Of a stretch of DNA of 64,000 nt, positions 12,425 to 19,714 are shown piece by piece. The notes under the pieces are model-generated. The model saw nothing but the letters and a program-made list of their open reading frames with translations. It was not told where the DNA came from and made no database searches. The position numbers were made by a program, and so were the translations under genes. Each line of letters begins with the position of its first letter. Within the stretch, counting starts at the first letter, position 1. Source of the stretch: Prescottella equi (lineage in GTDB: Bacteria; Actinomycetota; Actinomycetes; Mycobacteriales; Mycobacteriaceae); assembly GCF_020171745.1 (NCBI RefSeq), contig NZ_JAIVAH010000029.1, positions 62,001 to 126,000 of the forward strand, in the 5' to 3' direction.

Positions 12425-12438
12425 TTCGAGCCGTAAGG

Positions 12439-12469
12439 TGGGCCCCCTCGCGGAATGCGAGGGGGCCCA
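12439..12469 (+). terminator. Hairpin terminator after Ig-repeat pair
   Basis: A perfect 13-bp GC-rich stem (12439-12451 with 12457-12469) has a 5-nt GGAAT loop. No T-tract follows, which is common in high-GC actinobacteria. Confidence 0.75.
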
Positions 12470-12683
12470 TCCGTGTTCGGGCACGAAAACGACGAATCGA
12501 AGAAGCCCACCACCGCGCTCGGCTCCGGTAACGTGCGTTTACCGATCGTGCACCGTATCGACATGTAGGACTGTCAAGATCTACCTGTCGCGTCACCCGC
12601 AGGCGTTGTCACGGGAGGGGACGTCACGGCATGTGGCCATGGGGAAGTGGCCACCTGGATCAGATGAGTGGGGTGGGGTGTCG

Positions 12684-13610
12684 ATGCGCCTGAGGAAGAC
12701 GCTGGCTGCTGTCGGAGCAAGTGCGGCAACGGTTCTCGGACTTGTTCTCGGAACGACGGTCTCGATCGGTGCCGGGGCGGCGCAGGCCGCACCCGCGTGT
12801 CCGAACCTGCACGTCGTGGCGATTCCGGGGACCTGGGAGACGACGACCGATCCGGGTGAAAGCCGCGGTCCGGGACTGCTGTCGGCGGTGACCAACCGGC
12901 TGCCGTCATCGGTCGGTGTCGATTACGTGACTTATGTGGCGACGGCGTTCCCGTGGGAGACCGAGGTGTACGGCGCGTCCAAGCGGCAGGCCGTCGACAA
13001 CGCCCGCGGGATCATCGCGGACGTCGCCGGACGCTGCGGCAACACGAACTTCGCCCTGATCGGATACAGCCAGGGCGCGGACGCAGCGGGTGATCTCGCG
13101 GCCGAGATCGGCACCGGGCTCGGTGTCGTCCCGGCGAATCGGATTGCCGCGGTGGGGTTGTTGTCCGATCCGCGCCGTTCCGAGGGGGACAACATCGTCG
13201 GCCCGCAGGTGATCGGCAACGGCGCCGGTGGTCCGCGGATCGGTGGCTTCGGGTTGGTCAACCCGCAGACGCGGACCTTCTGCGCCGCCGGTGATCTGTA
13301 CTGCTCCACGCCGAAGGACGACTTCGTGACCCGCCTGGCCGGGTTCATGGCCCAGAACTCGTCGCCGCTGGCCCCGCTCAGCGGTAAGTACGCGCAGGAG
13401 GCGCTGGTCATCGCGCAGGACCTGATCGCCGCGGGTGGCATGCCGACGCTCGAATCGCAGTCGTCGGACGGTGCCAACCACGACCGGGCCGAGAAGCTCC
13501 GCCAGTTCTACGAGTCGCAGGTGCACCAGGACTACTCGACCTACGTCGTGGATCGCAACGGTGCCACCGCGACGTCGTGGCTCGCGAACTGGTTGCGCTC
13601 CATGGCCTGA
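12684..13610 (+). CDS. Secreted cutinase-family (Culp-like) esterase
   Basis: The 308-residue protein has a signal peptide ending at AAQAAP (about residue 37). The mature part starts with the CPNLHVVAIPGTWE strand typical of the actinobacterial cutinase family. Ser129 in GYSQGAD is the nucleophile. FCAAGDLYCS holds the catalytic Asp between disulfide cysteines, and a C-terminal VHQDYSTYV supplies the likely His. Known mycobacterial Culps hydrolyse short/medium-chain esters, lipids or Tweens outside the cell. The ATG at 12684 was chosen because it starts the signal peptide directly. An in-frame ATG at 12639 would add a non-hydrophobic leader. It stands as a single gene facing a convergent lipoprotein gene. 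Confidence 0.87.
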   Translation: MRLRKTLAAVGASAATVLGLVLGTTVSIGAGAAQAAPACPNLHVVAIPGTWETTTDPGESRGPGLLSAVTNRLPSSVGVDYVTYVATAFPWETEVYGASKRQAVDNARGIIADVAGRCGNTNFALIGYSQGADAAGDLAAEIGTGLGVVPANRIAAVGLLSDPRRSEGDNIVGPQVIGNGAGGPRIGGFGLVNPQTRTFCAAGDLYCSTPKDDFVTRLAGFMAQNSSPLAPLSGKYAQEALVIAQDLIAAGGMPTLESQSSDGANHDRAEKLRQFYESQVHQDYSTYVVDRNGATATSWLANWLRSMA

Positions 13611-13647
13611 CGGTGTGTCGTGACCGCGGCTCACGTCCGAGTCGCGG

Positions 13648-14229
13648 TCAGCAGTACGTGCGTTCGGCGGTCGACACGTAGATCTCCGCGATCCGGTCCG
13701 CGGGCATCGGCAGGAACTGTGCGTATGCCTTTCCGACCGAATCGAATTCGGCCAGAACGCTCGCGCGCGAGTCGCCGCGCGCGAGGGCCTCGCAGGTGCC
13801 CTGCGCGTACAGCACCTCGACACCGTCCATCCCGGTCGGCGGGATACCCGCTCCCCGGAGTGCGGCGAGGTAGCGCTGCCCGCGCTCGCCCGACTCGGCG
13901 ACGACCTGTTCCGGGGATCGGGCGTCGATCTCGCCGGCCGCGGGTGCGGCGGGACGTGGAGCGGGCGGCGGCACGGTGGTCACCGGTGGTGGGGGCGCGA
14001 CCGTCGTGGTCGGTGCCGGCAGGGGAGTAGACGATTCCGCCGCTGGGGTGGGGACCGCGGCCTCGATCGGCGTCGGCGGTGCCGCCATCGCCGAGGTGGC
14101 GCCGCTCGCGGACGTGCTGGAGGCGTCGTGTCCCGTGTGTTCCGGCGTCGAATCCTGCCCGCCGCACGAGGTGAGGAACAGTGCTCCTGCTGCCGCTACG
14201 GCGACGGTAACTGCACGTGTGCTCGTCAT
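13648..14229 (-). CDS. DUF732-type lipoprotein with Pro/Thr-rich linker
   Basis: The protein has 193 residues. The leader ends in a lipobox (L19-T-S-C22), so Cys22 is the lipidation site. A low-complexity linker rich in Ala, Pro, Thr and Ser (about residues 25-100) spans the cell wall. The folded C-terminal domain shows the DUF732 pattern: AALRGAGIPPTG, then a Cys-containing ARG-type helix (YAQGTCEALARG) and a final Cys close to the end. DUF732 proteins are small exported proteins of mycolata with unknown function. A Met six codons upstream (14247) is an alternative start. Neither start has a clear ribosome site, so the message may be leaderless. Confidence 0.75.
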   Translation of the reverse strand: MTSTRAVTVAVAAAGALFLTSCGGQDSTPEHTGHDASSTSASGATSAMAAPPTPIEAAVPTPAAESSTPLPAPTTTVAPPPPVTTVPPPAPRPAAPAAGEIDARSPEQVVAESGERGQRYLAALRGAGIPPTGMDGVEVLYAQGTCEALARGDSRASVLAEFDSVGKAYAQFLPMPADRIAEIYVSTAERTYC

Positions 14230-14247
14230 GGGGAAACAGTCTGGCAT

Positions 14248-14567
14248 GTTGAACTACTGACTGGTAGACCCTCGACGCTCGAATTGGATGAAAGTCGGGA
14301 AATTCCCATTCTCCAGGATTGCCTGTGATATAAACCACTCCAGCTGTTACCTTGCGTAACAGTCGAAGGCGCTCCGAGTCTGCGGTGAATGTGCAGGTAG
14401 AAGCCATTCATTCGCCGGACTCTCGGTGCTGTGGACGACGGGGTGTATCCGCAGCACAGTTCGACTGACCGAAACTCGCGGCGAGAGGCGTTCGCCGTTG
14501 CTCACCCCTCTGTGTGCCCATAACCCGTGGATACGCACATCGAATGCTCGATAACTGAGGAGGACGT
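14248..14567 (+). promoter_or_regulatory. Divergent intergenic region with a 19-bp inverted repeat
   Basis: This 320-bp gap separates the DUF732 lipoprotein gene from the Ser/Gly-tailed secreted protein gene, which diverge. It contains CTGTTAC-cttgc-GTAACAG (14344-14362), a perfect 7-bp-arm inverted repeat of the size bound by dimeric regulators. No coding frame or RNA gene is seen. The repeat is too short to be a good terminator. Confidence 0.45.
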
Positions 14568-15473
14568 GTGAAGAACGATTCGAGAGTCTCGCGGCGTCGC
14601 GGGGCAGTGCGCACCGTGGCCGTGGCAGGTGCGGTGGGCGCCTCGATGGCGCTGCTGGCTCCCTTGGCGTCGGCAGCTCCGACGCCCGCCCCTGTCCCGG
14701 GTGGTGGCGTGTGCGATCCCGCAATCGCGCAAGGCTGCCTCACGGTGCTCGTCGAGAGCGGTACGTTCGCGAACAACGGCTTCAACTTGCCGATCGGGCT
14801 CGGCGACATGATCATCGCGGGCAACGCCCCTGACGACGACTTCATCCCCCGCGACGACGGCCACAACGGTGTCTACGGCAAGCCGTTGACGGTGCCCGGC
14901 GGTGTGCTCGGGGTCGATCTCCCGTTCAACAACCTGTTCGGCTTGGCCGCAGTGACCGCGACGGTCGAGGCGGTAGAGGTTCCGGTGTTCAACGGCGACC
15001 TCTTCAACTTCGATATGACCCTGAAAACGCGGATGAAGATCGACAATCCGTTCCTGGGCGACAACTGCTACATCGGGACCGATTCGGCCCCGGTCGAACT
15101 GAACCTGCACAAGTCCAATCCGGTCGACGACCCGTCGTCCATCGGTGTCAGTGACGGCACGGAGTGGCCCGCCGGCGTCTTGGTTGCGTCCAACATTCAG
15201 AACACGGCGTCGGACTTCACTCTTCCGGGGGCGACGGGCTGCGGTCCGTTCGGGATTCTCAACCCGATCGTCAACTGGCGGGCCAAGGTGCCCAACTCCA
15301 CCGGAACGGAGCTGACGACCAAGGCGACCGGCTTCATTTCGGAGTCCGCCGCCGGTGGCACGGATCCGCTGGACGGTGCGGACGACGGCAACGGTTCGAG
15401 CGGATCCAGTGGCTCGAGCGGTTCCAGCGGTTCGAGCGGCTCGGACAGCTCCAGCGCTTCCAGCGGTAGCTGA
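14568..15473 (+). CDS. Secreted protein with Ser/Gly-repeat C-terminal tail, function unknown
   Basis: The 301-residue protein has a signal peptide (ALLAPLASAAPTP, about residues 1-35). A globular, largely beta domain follows (about 45-265), with paired cysteines (GGVCDPAIAQGC; GDNCYIG; ATGCGPFG) suggesting disulfides. It ends in a low-complexity Ser/Gly tail (repeated GSS units from about residue 273). The GTG start at 14568 follows GAGGAGG. I do not recognise the family. The globular part loosely recalls beta-rich outer-envelope proteins of Rhodococcus, but it does not show an MspA-porin signature that I can defend. It has its own promoter region and a bidirectional hairpin downstream. Confidence 0.7.
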   Translation: MKNDSRVSRRRGAVRTVAVAGAVGASMALLAPLASAAPTPAPVPGGGVCDPAIAQGCLTVLVESGTFANNGFNLPIGLGDMIIAGNAPDDDFIPRDDGHNGVYGKPLTVPGGVLGVDLPFNNLFGLAAVTATVEAVEVPVFNGDLFNFDMTLKTRMKIDNPFLGDNCYIGTDSAPVELNLHKSNPVDDPSSIGVSDGTEWPAGVLVASNIQNTASDFTLPGATGCGPFGILNPIVNWRAKVPNSTGTELTTKATGFISESAAGGTDPLDGADDGNGSSGSSGSSGSSGSSGSDSSSASSGS

Positions 15474-15490
15474 TTCGCCCATGATCCGGG

Positions 15491-15524
15491 CGTCCTGCCG
15501 GCCCGTCGGGGGGTCGGCAGGACG
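15491..15524. terminator. Bidirectional hairpin between convergent genes
   Basis: A 10-bp stem (15491-15500 with 15515-15524) lies between the Ser/Gly-tailed protein gene and the SDR gene, which converge. It can end both transcripts. Confidence 0.65.
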
Positions 15525-15533
15525 TCCGTTCGT

Positions 15534-16334
15534 CTATTTCACCCCGTGGAACCGGGCCATCATCTTCTCGGTGAAGGCGCGCGGCGCGAGCCGCCGGACC
15601 GTGAACACCAGCGGCGCCTTGTTTCCCGTTGCGTACAGCGGCCTGGGCTTGTCCGCCTCGATGGCCTTCACCACGAGGTCGGCGACCGTCGACGCCTGGA
15701 TCCCGCGATCCTCGTTGCGCTGCATCGCCTTCGACACCGTCGTGTAGTCGGCGGTGTACGGGGAGCCGTCGCCGATGTACCGGGTGCGGCGGTCGCCGAT
15801 GCCGGTCGCGATGGTGCCGGGCTCGACGGTGGTGAGCCACACCCCGAACGGGCTCAGTTCCCGTCGGGCCGCCGACGCGAAGCCCTTCAGCGCGCACTTC
15901 GCGGCCACGTACGACGACCGGAACGCGAGCGGGAAGCTCGCGAGCATCGAGCCCACCATCACGACCCGGCCGTAGCCGCCCTCGCGCATGCCGGGCAACA
16001 CCAGCTGCGTCAGCTGGATCGCGCCCAGCACGTTCACCTGGAACAGGCGGTCGATCGCGTCGAGTGGCAACTCCTCGAGCGGACCCATCTGGCTCTCACC
16101 GGCGTTGTTGACGAGGACGTCCACGGCGCCGGCTGCCCGGGCGCACGCCTCGATGCTCGCCCGGTCGGTGAGATCCAACGCCAGGTACTCGACGCCGGGC
16201 ACCCGCGAACTCTGCTGCAGCGCATCCAGATTACGGGTGGTGCCGAGCACTCGATACCCGCGCGTCACCAGCGCCCGGGCCACCTCGAGGCCGATGCCCG
16301 ACGACGCGCCCGTCACGAGCGCGGTGCGGCTCAC
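15534..16334 (-). CDS. Classical short-chain dehydrogenase/reductase
   Basis: The 266-residue Rossmann enzyme has the NAD(P) site VTGASSGIG at residues 7-15, the NNAGE motif, the Ser of VGSMLAS and the catalytic YVAAK pair. A basic residue (TTRN) after the second strand suggests NADPH. Its GTG start overlaps the stop of the FAD-dehydrogenase gene (GTGA junction at 16331-16334), so it is translated as the last gene of a TetR/FAD-dehydrogenase/SDR operon. This pairing suggests the two enzymes act on the same ketone/alcohol. The substrate cannot be assigned, although steroid-like or lipid alcohols are common for such pairs. Confidence 0.85.
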   Translation of the reverse strand: MSRTALVTGASSGIGLEVARALVTRGYRVLGTTRNLDALQQSSRVPGVEYLALDLTDRASIEACARAAGAVDVLVNNAGESQMGPLEELPLDAIDRLFQVNVLGAIQLTQLVLPGMREGGYGRVVMVGSMLASFPLAFRSSYVAAKCALKGFASAARRELSPFGVWLTTVEPGTIATGIGDRRTRYIGDGSPYTADYTTVSKAMQRNEDRGIQASTVADLVVKAIEADKPRPLYATGNKAPLVFTVRRLAPRAFTEKMMARFHGVK

Positions 16335-17992
16335 CCGAGGCTCCGGCCCAGCGCGCGTCCGGCCGCGCGGCCGGAGAAGATGCAGCCGCCGAGGAACGTG
16401 CCCTCGAGCGCGTTGTAGCCGTGGACGCCGCCGCCACCGAACCCGGCGACCTCACCCGCGGCGTACAGGCCGTCGAAGACGCTGCCGTCGGGCCGGATCA
16501 CCTGCGAGTCCAGGTTGGTCTCGAGGCCCCCGAGGGTCTTGCGGGTGAGCAGGTTCAGTCGGACCGCGATGAGCGGGCCGTGCGCAGGATCGAGCAGGCG
16601 GTGCGGCTTGGCGACCCGGATCGCCTTGTCCGCGAGATAGGTTCGCGCGTTGCGGATGGCCATCACCTGCATGTCCTTGGAGTAGGTGTTGTCCATCTCG
16701 CGGTCGCGGGCCACGATCTCGTGCTCCACCTGGGCGTAGTCCAGCTTTGCGTCCGGGGTGAGGGCGTTCATGCCGTCGACCAGGTCGCGCAGGTTGTCGC
16801 GGACCACGAAGTCCACGCCGTGCTGCTTGAACGCCTCCACCGGACCGGGTGCGCCCTTCTTCACGCGTCCGAGCAGGAGCTTCATGTCCTTGCCGGTAAG
16901 GTCGGGGTTCTGCTCCGAACCCGACAGCGCGAACTCCTTCTCGATGATCGACTGGGTGAGGACGAACCAGGTGTGGTCGTGCCCGGTACCGAGGATGTGC
17001 TTCAGCGTCGCGAGGGTGTCGAAGCCGGGGAACAGCGGCACCGGCAGGCGCTTGCCGGTGGCGTCGAGCCACAGCGACGACGGGCCGGGGATGATCCGGA
17101 TGGCGTGGTTGGGCCAGATCGGATCCCAGTTGACGATGCCCTCGGTGTAGTGCCACATGCGATCCCGATTGACGATGTTGCCGCCCGCGTTCTCGGTGAT
17201 CTCGAGCATGCGGCCGTCGACGTGCGCGGGCACGCCGGTGATCATGTGCTCGGGCGCGCGGCCCAGTCGGTCGACGGGCCAGTTCTTCTTCACGAGGTCG
17301 GGATTGCCGCCGATACCGCCGGACGTCACCACCACCGCCTGCGCACGGAGCTCGAATTCGCCTGCGGGCGTGCGGGACGACTTCACACCCCGCGGTTCGG
17401 TCGACGGCTCGAGCACCGTGCCGCGGACGCCGACGGCGGCACCGTTCTCGATGATCAGCCCGTCCACCTGGTGCCGGTAGCGGAAGGTGACCTGCCCGCG
17501 GCTCGCGGCCTCGAGCACGGGTTCGCGGAACACCCGGACCACCTCGGGGCCGGTGCCCCACGTGATGTGGAAGCGCGGCACCGAGTTTCCGTGACCGGTG
17601 GCCAGTCCGCCGCCGCGCTCGGCCCAGCCGACGTTCGGCATCACCCGCAGGCCGAGGTCGTGCAGGTAGGCGCGCTTCTCGCCGGCCGCGAAGTCGACGT
17701 AGGCCTCGGCCCACTGCCGGGGCCAGTGGTCCTCGCGGTCGCGGTCGAAGCCGGCGCTGCCCAGCCAGTCCTGCAAGGCCAGTTCACGGGAGTCCTTGAT
17801 GCCCATGCGTCGCTGCTCGGGGCTGTCCACCAGGAACAGGCCGCCCAGTGACCAGAACGCCTGTCCGCCCAGGTTTTCCACGTTCTCCTGGTCGACGACG
17901 AGGACCTTGCGTCCGGCCTTGACCAGTTCGTGTGTCGCGACCAGACCTGCCAGTCCGGCTCCGACAACGATGACGTCGGCTTCCGTTGCCAC
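16331..17992 (-). CDS. FAD-binding dehydrogenase (FAD_binding_2 / KstD-like family)
   Basis: The protein has 553 residues. The N-terminus carries the FAD Rossmann motif DVIVVGAGLAGLVATHEL. The C-terminus carries the second flavin motif GLYAAGEVAGFGGGGVHG and LGGCIFSGRAAG. This layout is that of the fumarate-reductase/3-ketosteroid-dehydrogenase superfamily and matches the long mycobacterial flavoproteins annotated as FAD-binding dehydrogenases. A desaturation of a ketone ring or acyl substrate is plausible but not shown. A GTG at 17992 preceded by AGGAGA (7-nt spacing) is the start. The gene lies 17 nt downstream of the TetR gene and overlaps the SDR start, so all three are one transcript. 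Confidence 0.82.
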   Translation of the reverse strand: MATEADVIVVGAGLAGLVATHELVKAGRKVLVVDQENVENLGGQAFWSLGGLFLVDSPEQRRMGIKDSRELALQDWLGSAGFDRDREDHWPRQWAEAYVDFAAGEKRAYLHDLGLRVMPNVGWAERGGGLATGHGNSVPRFHITWGTGPEVVRVFREPVLEAASRGQVTFRYRHQVDGLIIENGAAVGVRGTVLEPSTEPRGVKSSRTPAGEFELRAQAVVVTSGGIGGNPDLVKKNWPVDRLGRAPEHMITGVPAHVDGRMLEITENAGGNIVNRDRMWHYTEGIVNWDPIWPNHAIRIIPGPSSLWLDATGKRLPVPLFPGFDTLATLKHILGTGHDHTWFVLTQSIIEKEFALSGSEQNPDLTGKDMKLLLGRVKKGAPGPVEAFKQHGVDFVVRDNLRDLVDGMNALTPDAKLDYAQVEHEIVARDREMDNTYSKDMQVMAIRNARTYLADKAIRVAKPHRLLDPAHGPLIAVRLNLLTRKTLGGLETNLDSQVIRPDGSVFDGLYAAGEVAGFGGGGVHGYNALEGTFLGGCIFSGRAAGRALGRSLG

Positions 17993-18009
17993 TGTCTGTC
18001 TCCTGTCCG

Positions 18010-18633
18010 TTAGGTACCGCTGCTGTAACTGCTCACGACGGTGACGAACAGACGCTGACGCGCCTGTCGGACCGCCTCGTTCTCGGGTTCCATCAGCACC
18101 TGCACGGCGGTGCCGTCGTGGATCGCGACCAGCGCGCGCCCCAGGGCCCCTCGGTCGGTGACGCGTCGTCCCGCCGCGGCGAGGGCGTCCTCGACGATCG
18201 GCAGGATCGTCGCGAGGATCGCGTCCTCCCGGGCCGCCATGACGCGCTTGAGGGCGGGATTGCGCAGCGCGTGCGCGGTGAACTCGGCGGTGATCCGGTA
18301 CCACGCGTCGTCGACGGGAATCGCGGCCAGGACGCGTTCGACCGCGGATTCGAGGGTGAGCGTCGCCGGGCGGTCGGCGAGGGCGGAGCGGATGCCGTCG
18401 AGCATGGTGGCCGAGCGCTGCTCCCACATCGCGAGAAACAACTCGTCGAGTGAGGTGAAGTTCGAGTAGAACGCGCCGCGGGTGTACCCGGCGCGCTCAC
18501 ACACCTGCTCTACGGTGGAGCGGCCGAAGCCCTCGTCGGCGAACACCGCGCCGGCGGCGTCGAGCAGGCGCTGTCGCGTCTCGGCGCGCCGTTTCGTGAC
18601 CCGCTTCGGTCGTGGCGTCTCGGCCGTCTGCAC
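18010..18633 (-). CDS. TetR-family transcriptional regulator of the FAD-dehydrogenase/SDR operon
   Basis: The 207-residue protein has a TetR_N helix-turn-helix (STVEQVCERAGYTRGAFYSNF, about residues 39-59) after a basic N-terminal arm. A variable helical ligand-binding domain follows. It is the first gene of the operon and would repress it through the palindrome at 18669-18684, just upstream. The GTG start sits about 36 bp from this site. The ligand is unknown, probably the substrate or a product of the downstream flavoenzyme. Confidence 0.88.
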   Translation of the reverse strand: MQTAETPRPKRVTKRRAETRQRLLDAAGAVFADEGFGRSTVEQVCERAGYTRGAFYSNFTSLDELFLAMWEQRSATMLDGIRSALADRPATLTLESAVERVLAAIPVDDAWYRITAEFTAHALRNPALKRVMAAREDAILATILPIVEDALAAAGRRVTDRGALGRALVAIHDGTAVQVLMEPENEAVRQARQRLFVTVVSSYSSGT

Positions 18634-18668
18634 TGGTCACTCCCCGCTTTCCGCGTCGGATCCCATTC

Positions 18669-18684
18669 GATACAAAACTGTATC
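18669..18684. promoter_or_regulatory. Palindromic operator candidate GATACA-N4-TGTATC
   Basis: GATACAAAACTGTATC has perfect 6-bp arms. It lies between the TetR gene and the divergent gene at 18713, where an autoregulatory TetR site is expected. Confidence 0.6.
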
Positions 18685-18712
18685 CGATGAATCCCGGCGT
18701 AGCGTCGAAATC

Positions 18713-19207
18713 GTGCAGATCTGGTACGTGAGCTACGGATCGAACATGTCGCGGGCCCGCCTCGACTGCTACCTGCGGGGTGGCTGTCCGGCCGGGGGTG
18801 GCCGCACGTACGCCGGCGCGCGGGACCCGAACCCGCCGGTCGGCCGGACCGCGATCCGGTTGCCGGGCACCGTCTACTTCGCGGGCGAGTCGCTGGTGTG
18901 GGGCGGCGGACGGGCGTTCTACGATCCGGACCTGCCCGGCGACACCGCCGCGTGCGCGTATCTGGTGACGGCCGAGCAGTTCGACGATATCCACGCGCAG
19001 GAACCGCCGTGCTACGACCGCGTCCTCGACCTCGGGTGGCGCGCCGGTGCCCCGATGCGGACCTTCACGGCGGCCGTGGGTCGAGGCGACGTCGTGCGGA
19101 CCGCGCCGTCGGCGGCGTACCTCGACACGATGGCCACCGGCCTTCGCGAAGTGTTCGGCTGGAATTCCGAACGGGCGCAGGCGTATCTGCGGGGTTTACG
19201 GCCCTGA
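18713..19207 (+). CDS. Gamma-glutamylcyclotransferase-like protein
   Basis: The 164-residue protein begins WYVSYGSNMSRARLDCY. YGSN near the N-terminus is the substrate-loop signature of the gamma-glutamyl cyclotransferase/AIG2 fold. A Glu in HAQEPPCYDR is placed about where the catalytic acid of the fold would lie. Family members cleave gamma-glutamyl amides to 5-oxoproline, but many bacterial members have unknown substrates. The GTG at 18713 gives a start seven residues before YGSN. There is no clear ribosome site, so translation may be leaderless from the promoter shared with the TetR operon. Confidence 0.7.
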   Translation: MQIWYVSYGSNMSRARLDCYLRGGCPAGGGRTYAGARDPNPPVGRTAIRLPGTVYFAGESLVWGGGRAFYDPDLPGDTAACAYLVTAEQFDDIHAQEPPCYDRVLDLGWRAGAPMRTFTAAVGRGDVVRTAPSAAYLDTMATGLREVFGWNSERAQAYLRGLRP

Positions 19208-19263
19208 CCAGGGTACCGTCGAGAAGCCGCATACTGTGGCGGCGCTCACAGAATAGGGATCCG

Positions 19264-19557
19264 ATGTCGAATCTGCATGTCGTTGCGACAATTCCGGCCA
19301 AGGCCGGCTCCGAGAACACCGTTCGCGCCGCCCTCACCGCGCTGGCGGAGGAGAGTCGCAAGGAGGACGGTTGCGTGTCCTACGACCTGTTCGAGTCCAC
19401 CTCGGCGCCCGGCACGTTCGTCGTCGTCGAGGTCTGGAAGGACCAGCACGCACTCGACACGCACATGAAGTCGGATCACATGCGTGAGGCCGCCGGCGCG
19501 TTCGGCGCCCACCTCGCCGCGGCCCCCGGCATCCACCCGCTGCGCCCCGTCGCCTGA
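19264..19557 (+). CDS. Antibiotic-biosynthesis-monooxygenase (ABM/YgiN-like) domain protein
   Basis: The 97-residue protein is a single ABM dimeric ferredoxin-like fold: an N-terminal strand LHVVATIPAKAG, then EDGCVSYDLFES, then FVVVEVWKDQHALDTHMKSDH. These are the usual features of the YgiN/LsrG type, in which a cofactor-free or quinol monooxygenase activity, or an isomerase role, has been seen. The conserved HMKSDHM histidines are present. The start is an ATG at 19264. It is followed by a repeat hairpin that may act as terminator. Its real substrate is unknown. Confidence 0.8.
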   Translation: MSNLHVVATIPAKAGSENTVRAALTALAEESRKEDGCVSYDLFESTSAPGTFVVVEVWKDQHALDTHMKSDHMREAAGAFGAHLAAAPGIHPLRPVA

Positions 19558-19577
19558 CCTATCCTCGCCCCTCACCC

Positions 19578-19642
19578 TCGCGTTTTGCGCACTTGTCGCG
19601 CTCCCGGGCCCCGGAATCTCGCGATAAGTGCGCGAAACGCGA
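19578..19642. repeat. Long hairpin repeat element, copy 1
   Basis: A 23-bp inverted repeat (19578-19600 with 19620-19642; two differences, both G-T compatible) has a 19-nt spacer. It is near-identical in arms, spacer length and much of the spacer to the element at 21759-21821. It lies between the ABM gene and the CocE-type hydrolase gene. It looks like a REP/PU-type dispersed palindrome or a shared terminator. Confidence 0.8.
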
Positions 19643-19714
19643 GACGGGCCGGAAGTATTGAGGTTTCCCGACGCGGGGGCGTCGTGTCGACGGGAGCGTG
19701 GGGGAGGGGCTCGG

